DNA from: Gerris lacustris
Lineage: Eukaryota > Arthropoda > Insecta > Hemiptera > Gerridae
Direction: 5' to 3'
Length of the DNA: 64,000 nucleotides
Assembly (NCBI GenBank): GCA_951217055.1
Contig: OX578284.1
Span: 41,381,467 to 41,445,466 of the forward strand
Shown here piece by piece: positions 20,901 through 30,076 of the stretch. Numbering within the stretch: position 1 is the first letter of the stretch; each line of letters starts with the position of its first letter. Below the pieces are notes generated by a model. It ran no database searches, was not told where the DNA came from, and saw only the letters and a list, made by a program, of their open reading frames with translations. A program made the position numbers and the translations under genes.

Positions 20901-23206
20901 CTCCTTAAAATAACAGAGGATGTCAATACTAATTTTTTAACACTAGCCCTTGTATTTTGCTATTATTTCCCCTATCACTAGGTGAAATAGTCACCAGGTA
21001 TTGAGTACCTCTAATAATGTTAAGAGGACTAGTTGTACAACAAACTTTCTATGTATTGACTGAATAAATTGCTATAATTTGTGTTTCGCAGGAAGGCAGT
21101 TTGACAAATTTGGAAATTTGGCTCAATGGTGGTCTGATAGTACTCTGGCAACTTATTTGAACAAAGCCGAATGCTTTGTCAAACAGTATGGATCTTACAG
21201 GCTTCCAGAACTTGATGACTTACTTCTTAAAGAAGCGAAGGTAATTTTAATTTTCGTTTAAGCCTGGTTTACACGGTCCAAGTATACTTGGTCGAAACTT
21301 TGATATACTTACTATCCAAGTAATAACCTGTCAAAATACAGTTTTATTCTCAATTAGCGATGTTTTTCACCAGTTTTCTACTTTGATGAAAAATATTTGG
21401 GCATCATCCAACTCAGCTTGAATGCCTAAGTGGACTTGGATACATATACACCTTGCATAAATACTTTGTTTATAATAGTCCAAGTATCGTCAAAAATTAG
21501 ATTAGCTGACTTGGACCAAATATACTTGAATTGATTAAACCCGGCTTTAACTAATACATTAAATCAAAATAGAACGTACATGGATAGGAAACAACTGCGA
21601 TACATTAAAATATATTTGAACATAAATTTTTGACTGGAAGACCAACTTGAAGACGGAGGAAGTGTACTGCAAAATTCTCCTTTTAAAAAATTGCTCAAAT
21701 TTGAATCCACAGGTGGTGCTTCCTATCGGAAAATCATACTAAATAAATGCATTATTATCAATAGTTTGTTTATCATAGTTATCACTAATATCAAATGTTT
21801 TTGTTTTGTAATTAGTTTACTTTAATCTTACTTACGCATCTAGTATCCTCTGGTAAAATTTGAGTTCTATGCACCTTTTTATTCACTATAAATTCTCTAC
21901 CCATTCTAAGCACTTTGTATCCAGACTTCGTGTAAGACACTCATGACTAACCTTTGTTGAATTTGGTACGAAGTAAGAGGAAAATTGATTTTTAGGTGAA
22001 TGGTGTTACTAGTCAAGGTGAAAATATAGCAGACAGTGGAGGACTTCATGTAGCTCTCAGGGCTTACAGGAAACTTATAGCTCAGCAGGGCGAAGAGTCC
22101 AGACTTCCTGGTCTGGAGCAGTTTACACCGCAGCAGCTCTTCTTCATTGCTTTTGCAACGGTAAGCACAGTACTCATAGTAAGCATAATAAGCCTAATCT
22201 CAAGTGTATTTTATAAGAGGTAAAGGAGGTATACTCGTACCTATCTTTGATAGCCAGAGACTGTCCCAAGCTTTGAAGGTCTGACTTTTCTGATGTTGAT
22301 CTAATAATTAAAATATTAACAGACTTCTCTCCATCAAAAGTGACTTTATTGTGCAATGCGTTTAACCATTCATTGGACATAGCATTCAACCACTTGTGAA
22401 AATATTAAGTACCGGTGGAATGAGAAATGTGAAAGAATAATATTGCATTCCTGTTCCTACAGAATTTAAAACAGAGGTGTAAATTCGAACACAGGTGTTT
22501 CAAAGCCAGCTTTTGGTAGAGAGATGTTTTCTTTAATCCTAATCAAGTGACGTCACTGTTTATCTATACAATGAAGTTATTTCAGAAGAAACACGTCTTC
22601 TATGCTTTGGTAGAGAAATGTTTTCTTTAATCCTAATCAAGTGACGTCACTGTTTATCTATACAATAAAGTTATTTAAGAAGAAACACATCTTCTCTGCT
22701 TTGGTAGAGAGATGTTTTCTTTAATCCTAATCAAGTGACTTCACTGTTTATCTATGCGGTGGAGTTACTTTAGGATGATATGTAGAAATATTCCATAATT
22801 CCTATTCAATTGACAACTGATTTTCTATACAATTAAGTTACTTTTGGAGGAGAGGCACCTTTCTTTGACTTTACAGCTCATTCTTATTCCTCAGAATGAT
22901 CTTTAAGTACTTACTATGTTTCACCTGTTGGTTGATAAACATTAAATATTGTAAACAACACACTGGTGAATTATAAGACAAATACCAAAAGGTATTTTAT
23001 AAATAGTTCATTTTAATTTTAATGTTTTGTTTTGTTGTTAGAACTGGTGTGAAGTTAGTACAAGAGAATCTCTTTTGAACTTAGTTCTGGATGATCCTCA
23101 CAGTCCTCAGAGATTCAGAGTGTTTGGAAGTCTTGCCAACACACCATACTTTGCAAAGGCCTTCAACTGTCCTAAGAACAGTGCTGCAGTATGCGACCTC
23201 TGGTGA
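8827..23206 (+). CDS. M13 zinc metallopeptidase (neprilysin/endothelin-converting-enzyme family), 17 exons
   Basis: Exons: 8827-8963, 10111-10272, 11639-11725, 12215-12414, 12921-13118, 13573-13674, 15208-15349, 16819-16936, 17355-17451, 18420-18596, 19757-19857, 20032-20090, 20300-20351, 20806-20873, 21092-21240, 21996-22160, 23042-23206. All introns are GT-AG and all phases agree, giving 725 codons and a TGA stop. M13 enzymes are type II membrane ectopeptidases that cleave short peptides. The first exon holds part of a hydrophobic anchor; exon 2 has the [13 protein letters not shown] block. Numbered within these exons: substrate-binding NAF 516-518, zinc motif HEIIH 557-561, third ligand and catalytic Asp in GENIAD (E625, D629), transition-state His in DDPHSP (H691), R697, and a C-terminal CDLW. 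Spacing of these residues fits neprilysin. Missing: the upstream exon with the start codon and cytoplasmic tail; exon 8827 needs a preceding exon ending with two bases of a codon. No frame is broken, so the gene looks functional. Confidence 0.93.
9188..9570. mobile_element. foldback MITE in M13 intron 1
   Basis: Begins with ACAGGGTGGTCCAAAAGTC, a terminus typical of mariner-like elements, then a C-run. GCAACCACCTATTTTGCCCC (9316-9335) and its inverted counterpart GGGGCAAAATGGTGGTTGC (about 9490-9508) form a long stem. The outer arms are more diverged and the right end is not sharply defined. Confidence 0.5.
10570..11080. repeat. dispersed repeat, copy 2 of the 6690-7110 family, after a MITE end
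   Basis: 10630-11080 aligns directly with 6690-7110 and ends with the same CCTACGGACCCTC and CACACACTTGACCTGTTTAT block. It is preceded at 10575 by TTAAGGCACGGTTCACACG, which resembles the terminus of the GTTTACACGG-type MITEs at 21258 and 49515. It lies in M13 intron 2. Confidence 0.55.
12500..12780. repeat. degenerate minisatellite in M13 intron 4
   Basis: Roughly 32-36-bp units built on TTTACTAATGCTGA and GATGTTCAGTTTACTA recur about eight times with strong divergence. An intronic tandem repeat with no coding sense. Confidence 0.6.
13213..13440. mobile_element. MITE-like insertion with GCGACTATCG repeats, M13 intron 5
   Basis: CGCTGGGCGACTATCGCTGAG on the left and GATAGTCGCTGAGCGACTATCGTTGAG on the right form overlapping direct and inverted repeats. 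Locally GC-richer than the rest of the intron. Exact ends and target duplication are not resolved. Confidence 0.4.
14099..14895 (+). pseudogene. Jockey-type LINE reverse transcriptase fossil in M13 intron 6
   Basis: 14099-14238 reads [20 protein letters not shown], then [15 protein letters not shown], the conserved AGVPQGS and LGPxLYxxYTxDIP blocks of Jockey-clade reverse transcriptases. The YADD catalytic block that should follow is deleted and the frame shifts. From about 14238 it resumes with [20 protein letters not shown], then [13 protein letters not shown] and KPIWTYG, all LINE thumb-region motifs. A further shift near 14620 leads to [15 protein letters not shown] and [13 protein letters not shown], the C-terminal end. 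The deletion and shifts make it inactive. It is in the same orientation as the host gene. Confidence 0.85.
14960..15150 (+). pseudogene. possible second LINE C-terminal remnant
   Basis: Translation around 15046-15140 reads [20 protein letters not shown] followed by [12 protein letters not shown]. It resembles the C-terminal DRxRWRxxxxAAPRG stretch of some non-LTR retrotransposon polyproteins. The similarity is short and could be chance. Confidence 0.3.
15480..15770 (-). repeat. GACAGACA repeat family, minus-oriented copy
   Basis: Contains CGTTTCAGACATCAGGGAAC, TCGGTCTGTC and, read in reverse, the phrase CCAAAATTTCATTAAAATCGG-like sequence with a TAATTATGGCCTACC end. It matches the plus-oriented copy at 38220-38640. 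Lies in M13 intron 7. No coding potential. Confidence 0.5.
15980..16334. mobile_element. foldback MITE in M13 intron 7
   Basis: Two arms of about 145 bp are inverted copies, from GGGCCATTT at 15980 and AAATGGCC at 16327-16332. Shared arm phrases include TGACATGCCAAACATGCCC, ATTGAAAAGAGATAGATAAA and GTGGCCACCGATAC. The short centre contains CCCGCAGAGCAAAATG. Overlapping open frames on both strands are mirror-image by-products. Superfamily unknown. Confidence 0.8.
16520..16700. repeat. GC-rich MITE-like patch in M13 intron 7
   Basis: GTATAGCTAGGGGGTTGCAA on the left and GCAACAATCTTAGCTGTGCC on the right are weakly inverted, with GGGGGCGCAAC between. Similar to degraded TAGCTA-type hAT-like termini. 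Weak call. Confidence 0.3.
16975..17130. repeat. dispersed repeat with CGCTGTCCAACGAA
   Basis: GGACAACGCTGTCCAACGAA, AAAAGGAACAT, TATACCAAATTT and CAACTTTTAGTCAA are shared with 34900-35010 in the same orientation. Lies in M13 intron 8. Confidence 0.55.
18246..18419 (+). other. in-frame open extension upstream of M13 exon 10 with a signal-peptide-like start
   Basis: From the ATG at 18246 the frame is open and in phase with exon 10. It starts [20 protein letters not shown], which looks like a secretion signal, followed by a GC-rich stretch absent from M13 proteins. The true family sequence starts at AMEMSERIK (18420), after a good pyrimidine-rich acceptor TCTCTGTTTGTTAAG. The extension is therefore probably intron; an alternative first exon is possible but unproven. 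Confidence 0.3.
18633..18675. repeat. A-rich low-complexity tract
   Basis: AAAAAATAAAATAAAATAAAA-type run just downstream of the donor of the exon ending at 18596. Confidence 0.7.
19360..19600. repeat. dispersed repeat with CATACCAAATTTCAACTC
   Basis: Carries the phrase CATACCAAATTTCAACTCTA found in other repeat families of this window, and a CTCGCTTCGGCGG end similar to CTCGCTTACGCTCG at 35075. Lies in M13 intron 10. Confidence 0.4.
19633..19725 (+). repeat. LINE-tail/SINE-like repeat, copy 2
   Basis: GACCTAATTGCTAGGTTCGA followed by CTTCTACTACTG matches 8603-8690 and the tail after the LINE fossil at 34210-34290. Lies 30 bp before the exon at 19757. Confidence 0.5.
20032..20090 (+). CDS. 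M13 peptidase exon with the NAF substrate-binding motif
   Basis: Reads [19 protein letters not shown]. In neprilysin the Asn-Ala-Phe/Tyr motif binds the substrate backbone; here N516, A517 and F518 are kept, 41 residues before HEIIH as in neprilysin. The residue after NAF is Asn where family members usually have Tyr, and the usual Arg before Asn is Ser. Confidence 0.85.
20440..20645 (+). repeat. GACAGACA repeat family, plus copy in M13 intron 13
   Basis: Contains CCGACAGACAGACATGACTC, GTCAGAAACGGATTTCT, TTTCGTTCTTCA and CGTTACCTTCG, in the same order as 38330-38500. Host exons flank it undisturbed. Confidence 0.6.
20806..20873 (+). CDS. M13 peptidase exon with the zinc-binding HExxH motif
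   Basis: Reads [20 protein letters not shown]. The two His bind zinc and the Glu is the general base. Most family members have HEITH; here the fourth residue is Ile. Acceptor ACAG and donor G|GTAATT preserve phase. Confidence 0.9.
21258..21551. mobile_element. MITE of the GTTTACACGG type in M13 intron 15
   Basis: Starts TTTAAGCCTGGTTTACACGG followed by TCCAAGTATACTTGG and ends, inverted, with CTTGGACCAAATATACTTGA and TTAAACCCGGCTTTAA. Terminal arms are imperfect inverted repeats of about 40 bp. It is about 18 bp downstream of the exon ending at 21240 and does not touch the donor. Confidence 0.65.
21996..22160 (+). CDS. M13 peptidase exon with the GENIAD motif
   Basis: Reads [20 protein letters not shown], supplying the third zinc ligand (Glu of ENIAD) and the Asp that orients the zinc His. 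It ends LFFIAFAT before a GTAAGC donor, and the next exon resumes NWCEVSTRE. Confidence 0.92.
22510..22790 (+). repeat. minisatellite, about 95-bp units carrying CRE-like TGACGTCA, last M13 intron
   Basis: Three units start at about 22511, 22604 and 22699 with CTTTGGTAGAGAGATG, sharing TTTCTTTAATCCTAATCAAG and CACTGTTTATCTAT. A fourth, diverged unit follows to about 22880. The first two contain the perfect palindrome TGACGTCA (22548-22555 and about 22642-22649), the consensus CREB/ATF site. The third has TGACTTCA. Confidence 0.8.
23042..23206 (+). CDS. M13 peptidase terminal exon
   Basis: Reads [20 protein letters not shown] and continues [17 protein letters not shown] to CDLW and TGA at 23204-23206. 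DxHSPxxxR is the conserved active-site His and Arg segment. The penultimate-region Cys pairs with an N-terminal Cys in the family. The usual MNP before the last Cys is replaced by SAAV. Confidence 0.92.
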   Translation, partial: NWCEVSTRESLLNLVLDDPHSPQRFRVFGSLANTPYFAKAFNCPKNSAAVCDLW

Positions 23207-23240
23207 AATATCCCCTCCAGCAAATATCTCTTCAAAACAA

Positions 23241-23246
23241 AATAAA
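23241..23246 (+). terminator. polyadenylation signal AATAAA of the M13 gene
   Basis: AATAAA lies 35 bp after the stop codon; a second AATAAATAAA is at about 23670. Either could define the 3' end. Confidence 0.5.
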
Positions 23247-23479
23247 TACATATCAAGATAAATAGCTCTTTAAAGATCAATTTAGAGTAATCTAATTTAA
23301 ACGAATGTGTGTCCAAATGGACACTGATAATGACCAATTTAAGTGGGCAAAAGGAGACGCAGTGCAGGGCAGTACTTAGCCTTCCCGACGCTAATAGACG
23401 CTAATAAAAATTAATCTAGTGTTGCAATTTACGCGTTCTCATATATTTCTGCGGTTGAAAAAACTGGAAGTCAGGCCTA

Positions 23480-23600
23480 ATGTCTCATCCAGATTGACGA
23501 ACTGAGCAACAAACAGAGCATTGTCTCTGCGCATGCCCTGTCTGGGGTGGGCTGTCGCACCTCAGACGGCATTAGCTTGGCATAGGCTTAGCCAAACCTC
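23480..23600. repeat. half-copy of a foldback MITE related to 39691-39849
   Basis: GAGCATTGTCTCTGCGCATG followed by CCCTGTCTGG matches the arm of the element at 39691-39849. The other arm is strongly decayed. Confidence 0.4.
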
Positions 23601-23752
23601 CTCCTTATCCAAACCTCCATAAACTAAAATTGATAAACCATGTCAATGTACCTCATGCCAAATGAACAAATAAATAAATCGCTAATTGTTATACCGCATA
23701 AAATATAAGTCAATATTTTACTGACAATACAATATCAACTGTTATTATATTT

Positions 23753-23779
23753 CAAAAAAAAAAAAAAAAAAAAAAAAAT
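23753..23779. repeat. poly-A tract
   Basis: About 25 consecutive A. Could be the tail of a retroposed sequence, but none is recognised upstream. Confidence 0.7.
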
Positions 23780-24279
23780 GCAAGGTGTCAAGACTAACTG
23801 TTCTTTCATTTTTTATTCATTTGGTTTAAGAATTAGCTGCGCGAGTTGATTCTTTGATTTTATTAAACTCAACTGAAAAGAAACTGTTAATATACTTAAG
23901 CTGTTTAGTAGGAGCTTATTTTTTTATAATTATTTCAGATCCATTATAACAGAATTGATGAAAATGTTAAATCAATATTTGTATAGTGAATTTAAAAAAC
24001 AAATCTTGTAAATAAATTTTGTAATTACTACTTTACTGAAAATAAATTTTTCTTTTTTATAATGATAAAAAAATTATAATGAGTACATTTATATTTTAAG
24101 GATACTTATCAATATTAATTGACCCAAATTAAAGGAGTTTTTTTTTTCTCTCTTATACTTCACTTGGAGTAATGAAATTACGTACTTGTTTAATGTTGAA
24201 GGGATTCAAGGTAGCAGCAGCAGCATTCCTAAATCACTGGCCACTTTTGCACGGTCATCTATAATTCAAGGTAATTCTG

Positions 24280-24780
24280 CTGTTCCGATGAGGGTCCTTG
24301 AGGTTATTGAACGAGCGAGTGAGTTCTTCATTTCAGAGACTTGAAATTTTAACAGTTTGTTTGTGTGTTTGTCTACGGATAATTTGCGTAAAAGTCAGCA
24401 TCTCTACATTTGTGACAATTATATAGTTTTTAGAAATTTCGCACCTAAAATTTTCAAGATGGTGGCTAATATGGTAGACGACAACACAAAATGTCTTTAG
24501 TCAACAATGACATGTTATACATCAATTTAAAGGCTGAAGTATGTATAGGAAAATTATATGTAAATATTAAAAATTCACACTTAATATTTGCAAGATAACG
24601 ACTAAAATAAGTATATTTTGCCACTTTCTATCATGGTCCAATTTTAGAACTTTTCATGATCTATCAATCAAAGAATGATCTATCTATGCTCAGAAGGTGG
24701 GGCTTGAAGAAGTGACTGTAAGGCAGTTTCAGAGTGTCCTTTTAATTTAAATGGAAAGCTAGTTACAGTAGGATCTTAGG
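24280..24780. repeat. dispersed repeats, including copy 1 of a GTCCAATTTTAG family
   Basis: GGTCCAATTTTAGAACTTTT, CATGATCTATCAATCAAAGA and GCAGTTTCAGAGTGTC (24650-24770) recur at 25465-25585. No protein-coding sense found. Confidence 0.5.
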
Positions 24781-25449
24781 CGGCCTCCTCTCTAGTAGAT
24801 GCTTTAGGACCAAGCACCATGAAAGAAATAGAGTTACGAAGTTTGTTCATTGAAGATGACAAAATTTGTCATATATTGCTTTTTTTTTATTTCAATCATT
24901 TATTGTGAAATGTAAAGAAATGCCATGGGTTTTCCTCAGGAAATATAAAAAAATAGATAGAAATCAAATATCAAACTACCTCCTAATTGCGGATAGAAAT
25001 TGGTATCGATATTCACAAAATCCTTTAATAAAATCCCTTTAATTTCCTCGGTTATATTAAAACCGCAATTGACGTGTTATTCTCGGAGAAAATTATCATT
25101 TGGATCCGGAATATAGCAAGACATATGAGACAGTTCGATTTTTACAATTTTTTTATTCCCGAGAAAGATAATGGTTTCCATCCATTTTGGATATTTTTAC
25201 GGTCGAACCCATGGATATTCCTTTATATTTGTTAAAATAGACAAATATATACGAAGACATTTCATGGCTTATTTTATCATCCTTTAAGAATAGACTTCGT
25301 AACTCCATTTTTATCTTTCTTTCGGCCCCAAAGATTCTCTTAGGGAGAGACCATCCTAGTTTCACAGCTTAGCAAGCGTGTCCTGGAACCTAAAAATACA
25401 ACTTGACACGTGATCAGCACTTTTATCCCTAACTAAAATATGAGATTGT

Positions 25450-25590
25450 TTCTCCAATTTCTATCGTGGTCCAATTTTAGGACTTTTCATGATCCATCAA
25501 TCAAAGAATTCGCTACAAATTGCTCAGTAAAGGTGGTGCTGAAAAAACTAGCTCTAAGACAGTTTCAGAGTGTCTTTTTAATAAAAAATT
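25450..25590. repeat. copy 2 of the GTCCAATTTTAG family
   Basis: Direct repeat of 24650-24770: GGTCCAATTTTAGGACTTTT, ATCCATCAATCAAAGAATT, ACAGTTTCAGAGTGTC. It ends where the foldback element at 25583 begins. Confidence 0.55.
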
Positions 25591-25995
25591 CGGTTGAGGT
25601 AGCGCATCTGGGGCATCATGTATAGAAATGATAATAACTGGCACATATAAGTCTTTGAATGCCCTATGTCTCTAAAATGCCCCAATTATGGATACTTCTT
25701 TATTTCATAAGTTTTCTCTTAATACATTTTCCATCTTCAGTCCTCTATTTTGAGACACAGCTGTATAAAGATCGATTTTGCGAATCTTGGGCGTATGTAT
25801 CTGTCGTAGATTAACTAGGGCTTCGATGTAGCGTATCTGATTTTTTGAGAGAGTATATGAAATGAAAAAGTATCCATGAATAATACAATTTTTATCAATA
25901 TACAGAAACACTTTAATTATAATATGTACCGTATATTATTTGTCAGGTTTTCCATTTCTAAACGTGATGCCCCAGATACGCTACCTAAACTAAAA
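25583..25995. mobile_element. foldback MITE
   Basis: GAGGTAGCGCATCTGGGGCA (about 25597) is inverted at about 25966-25987 as TGCCCCAGATACGCTACCT. An inner pair, ATGGATACTTCTTTATTTCA (about 25688) and TGAAATGAAAAAGTATCCAT (about 25858), continues the fold. No transposase. Confidence 0.65.
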
Positions 25996-26399
25996 ATTCC
26001 TATTCTGTGCTGGAATTTTAAAAACGAATATGGCCGAAATGTGCGTCTGACAGAAAAGTTAATCCTTCTATAGCATGTCACATACCATTTACATTAAGAA
26101 TATGTAAGGTTCCCCCAAAAAAGTCTCCGGTAGCCATTTTGAAAACAAATATGGCCGATATAAGAGCAAAATACAATTATTTATATCGCGAGTTCTTTAA
26201 ACACCGTATACGAGTATAATAAATGTGCGTAATGAGTTCTGCGCCTATAGACATTTTAATATACATGGCTCACTTACACATCGTATAAGCTTTGGACCTT
26301 GGTGGATGAACTTATCCAAAAAGGGCGCAAATAGTTGGCGTAATTACAAGGTTCGAACAGGTGGATCGTCCTCCCAGTTCTACTACCACAGCAGCTTAA

Positions 26400-27015
26400 A
26401 TTTGACAGCATAAAATTTATGATGTAACAGTATGAACATTTTTAGACCGAACTATTTTTATCTTCCTATAAGTCGACATTAAAATATTTAGAATTAATTC
26501 AAACTACACATTTATTTCTCAATCAATTCATGTTTAGCTCAAATACAAGAAGTCCCCTAACCCCCTACGGCAAAAATAGCTTTAGGTGGAGTATATTTTA
26601 AATAAATTTTATTACTAAAAGAAACGAGAAAAAATACTGGGAACAGACCCGCGGTACATAAATGCGTTGCGAGTATAGAAAACTAATAACTAATAAGTTT
26701 AATTTTAAATTTTATTTTATTTTTAATTAAATTAGAATTATAAAAGGCAGGCCAAATAGACTTCGTCTTACTTTACTTGATTTGTAATCCATCCATGGTA
26801 TCTATTTAATTATTACTTATTTGTTATTATTTATACACATTGCTTAACTAATGTTTAATTTAAATTTTGCATCGGTGCATATAACCATATTGTTATACAC
26901 CTAAAATAAAATAAATAAATATATAATTCAAGAATTGTAAAAGCTAATCAAAATCAAAATAAATGAAAATATTTGAAACTTTTCCGTGTCTTACTCGAAA
27001 CTCCGGGCGTCTCTG
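26400..27015. other. gene-free interval
   Basis: AT-rich unassigned DNA. Just before it, GTTCGAACAGGTGGATCG at about 26352 may be another fragment of the TTGCTAGGTTCGAAC family. Confidence 0.35.
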
Positions 27016-27020
27016 AACTT

Positions 27021-27290
27021 TTTCTATAAGAACTAATATAAGAAATAAGGAATTATTCTATAAGAACTAATATAAGAAATAAGGAATTATTCTATAAGAA
27101 CTAATATAAGAAATAAGGAATTATTCTATAAGAACTAATATAAGAAATAAGGAATTATTCTATAAGAACTAATATAAGAAATAAGGAATTATTCAATAAG
27201 AACTAATATAAGGAATTATTCTATAAGAACTAATATAAGAAATAAGGAATTATTCTAAAAGAACTTATATAAGAAATAAGGAATTATTTA
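27021..27290. repeat. 34-bp minisatellite, about eight units
   Basis: Unit TCTATAAGAACTAATATAAG followed by AAATAAGGAATTAT, near-identical through most copies, with one shortened unit near 27200 and divergence at the end. Units are contiguous with no unique spacers, so this is not a CRISPR array. Confidence 0.92.
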
Positions 27291-27625
27291 TCTTATAGAA
27301 AGGTATAATTGGCACAAATTTCTGCTCAATCGGCAAAATAGTTACGATTTAATTTACATTAAAAGTTACAAAATTAAAAAATGAATCATTTTAAAATGAA
27401 TACAAATTAAATTTTAGCGTAGTTATTTTTCCTTCATATATTTAAATTTATTATCATTCAAATCCAATTATAATTTCTTGTTCAGGCTTGTCGCATTTTT
27501 TTATTGATGTGAAACAATTGCTATTGATACCTACTTCATTTGTTGATGGCGAAGTAGTTTCGAAATTAGTTAGTTAGCGTTAAAGTTTTGATTTGCAAAT
27601 ACGCTTTATCAGCTGTAAACCTTAG

Positions 27626-28000
27626 GGTAGTGACACACTTCGCCACCCGGGTAGCGCCACCTGGGTGGCGCCCACCTGGTTGATGCCACTTGCTCCCGCC
27701 ACCCACTCATATGAGGGATGCAGTCAGCCCCTAATTTGATTTCCCCTATATTTGATTGAAGGAGTGGGGGCTGAGTGGCAAGCGACTTAGGTGGCACCGT
27801 GTGACAGGCTCAATTGAAAACAATGGGTTGACCGGGTGGCGCCACCTGTGGGTGGCGGCTAGACCGTCGGACGGTCGACCGTGTTGTGTCACCCGGCAGG
27901 TGGCGCCACCTCGTGTGACAGGTTCCATCTATTCTCATAGACGACCGGGTAGCGCCACCTGGGTGGCGCTACCCCTGGGTAGCGAAATGTGTCACCCCCC
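27626..28000. mobile_element. GC-rich palindromic MITE, probably TTAA-targeting
   Basis: Terminal inverted repeats: left GGTAGTGACACACTTCGCCA, right (reverse) GGGGGGTGACACATTTCGCT. TTAA follows the right end (28001-28004) and TTAG precedes the left (27622-27625), consistent with a decayed TTAA duplication as in piggyBac-like elements. The interior repeats the self-complementary word GGTGGCGCCACC several times. It is an island of high GC in AT-rich DNA. Confidence 0.75.
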
Positions 28001-28019
28001 TTAATTACAATGGACATAA

Positions 28020-29100
28020 TCGGATAGACGCCACTTCAAATAAGCAGATGCCTATTTATTTGGCAATGCTAGGAAATAAGAAATAAATATAATTAAAATA
28101 ATGAAACATCCATTTTCCTTTCCCAGGAGGTTAATTTTGGTAAATAAAAGAAATAAATGTCTAAATTCTATGCGCCATTTAACACTTCCTTTATTAGCAA
28201 CACTGACTCACAACAAAATAATCTAACCTAAATACTACCTTGTTAATAAATAAAGTTACAACTAATTAAAGATAAGCGCAAACTAATTCAAGTAATTTGT
28301 CTCTTAACTTAGTTGAAATAAAGATTCTCACATTAATAGTGAGTGAGTCATTTAGAAAATACCAATAATATTCCTACCAACGCAACTTGATATTCATTTA
28401 TAATTTTTTCTGAATTATTTACGGATATTATCTCAAGATCATATCGTAAAATACATCTTTTATAGTAATTAATTACGGAATATATACATATATTTATGTA
28501 AACACACACACACATATAAATATATATTATATAGCCTGGTAATGACCTTGATTTATATAAGACAATGTCTTTATCACTCATGCGTTTTCATCCCAAGATA
28601 TTGAATAGCCTGTTTTTATTGTATTTTTAATTTAATATTCTAATTTTCTTCTTCTTTATTTTTTTCTCAGTGTTGCCAAGAACATTACTTGTTGATAGTT
28701 TTATGATTTGCATTTAATTACGAACGATATTACTTACATGAATAATACATGGTGTTGTTTAAACCTACATTAAACAATAAAAATAATGAAAAATAAAAAT
28801 ACAATTTAATTGAAATTAGACTGTAATTTGTCTTATGAAAAGAAGTTTACTTTTTAACTCATACCAATTCATCACATATTTTATTAAATCAAGATATAAT
28901 TATTGGTTAACATTCAATTTAAACCTTAGATAATTATTTTTATTACTGTTTTTACTGCTAATTAGACTTATTAATTGTGCTAATATTTAGTTAGAAGCAA
29001 TAACCATTTTTCCTTAACAGAAGCCTGGGGATTATTCTGATTAACGAAATATTTTCATTCCAAATTTCCTCGATAGATATGCGTTTATGACATCAAGAAA
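28020..29100. other. gene-free AT-rich interval
   Basis: No genes or clear elements. A short mixed dinucleotide tract (ACACACACACATATAAATATA) is at about 28503-28525. Confidence 0.4.
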
Positions 29101-29245
29101 CAATTTGTCTATTTATTGGTCTGTCTGTATGTTGTTTAACATTTTAGCTAATCCCCATATCTTAAAAACTAACGTTCGATGTTGATGAAATTTAAATGGA
29201 TAGTCATAATTAGCCCACACATTGTCCCACAGCTTACACACTTTA

Positions 29246-29828
29246 TAGTCCAGGAGATAGCGTGCAAAAAAGTGTCTGACTAACATCAAGCAAGAATTTT
29301 GTATACAAGTCAATCTTTTAGCGCCTTTTAAGAATATGTGGTCGGCTAAGTTCGTCTGCGGGACATAGCTTGGCAATAGGCGTTTGATAAAAACAAACCG
29401 GTGGAGAGCGGCCGTGTCTCACCAATTATGGTGGACAATGTGATTTTCATGATCCTGAGTTCAGAATTAGTTAGTAGACCAAAAATCAAGTTGATGTTAG
29501 TTTGTCCGTTGATAGGTGGTCACGATGATTTTTAGTAATATTTGAATAAATAACTAACCTATCAAGTGTGAAAATAACATCGACTTGATTTTTGGTCTAC
29601 TAACTAATTCTGTACTCAGGATCATGAAAATCACATTGTCCACCATAATTGGTGAGACATGGCCGCTCTCCACCGGTTTGTTTTTTTCAAACGCCTATTA
29701 CCAAGCTATGTCCCGCAGAAGAACTTAGCCGACCACATATTCTTAAAAAGCGCTAAAAGATTGATTTGTATACAAAATTCTAGCTTGATGTTAGTCAGAC
29801 ACTTTTTTGCACGCTATCTCCTGGACTA
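29246..29828. mobile_element. long foldback MITE, copy 1 (copy 2 at 51979-52551)
   Basis: A nearly perfect palindrome: arms of about 270 bp begin TAGTCCAGGAGATAGCGTGC and end with the inverse GCACGCTATCTCCTGGACTA. Arm phrases include AAAGTGTCTGACTAACATCA, GTGGTCGGCTAAGTTCGTCT and AACCGGTGGAG. A short asymmetric centre (about 29490-29560) separates them. TA at both ends suggests a TA target duplication. No coding capacity; the open frames are mirror artefacts. Confidence 0.9.
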
Positions 29829-30076
29829 TTAGCCACAGTTGCGGATTATACATAATACACAATACACTTTAGCCACAGTATGCCCCATATTATTTTTAAC
29901 CTTCCATTTGTTTTTTCTTCTACATACACTCAAACAGGTCGGTCTGTGACATGCAGTACTCTAAGCACTTTAAGCTAAAGGGTTGAAACTTTTTACAAAA
30001 ATCAGTTCTTGCATGTAGTTGTGCCATCCGGAAAATTATAAATTGTGTTTTGCCATTAAAACTTGAGCTAAAATTC

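Noticed and set aside
27021..27290. CRISPR-like array
   Set aside because: Repeats are directly contiguous without unique spacers, in an animal-type genome; it is a minisatellite.
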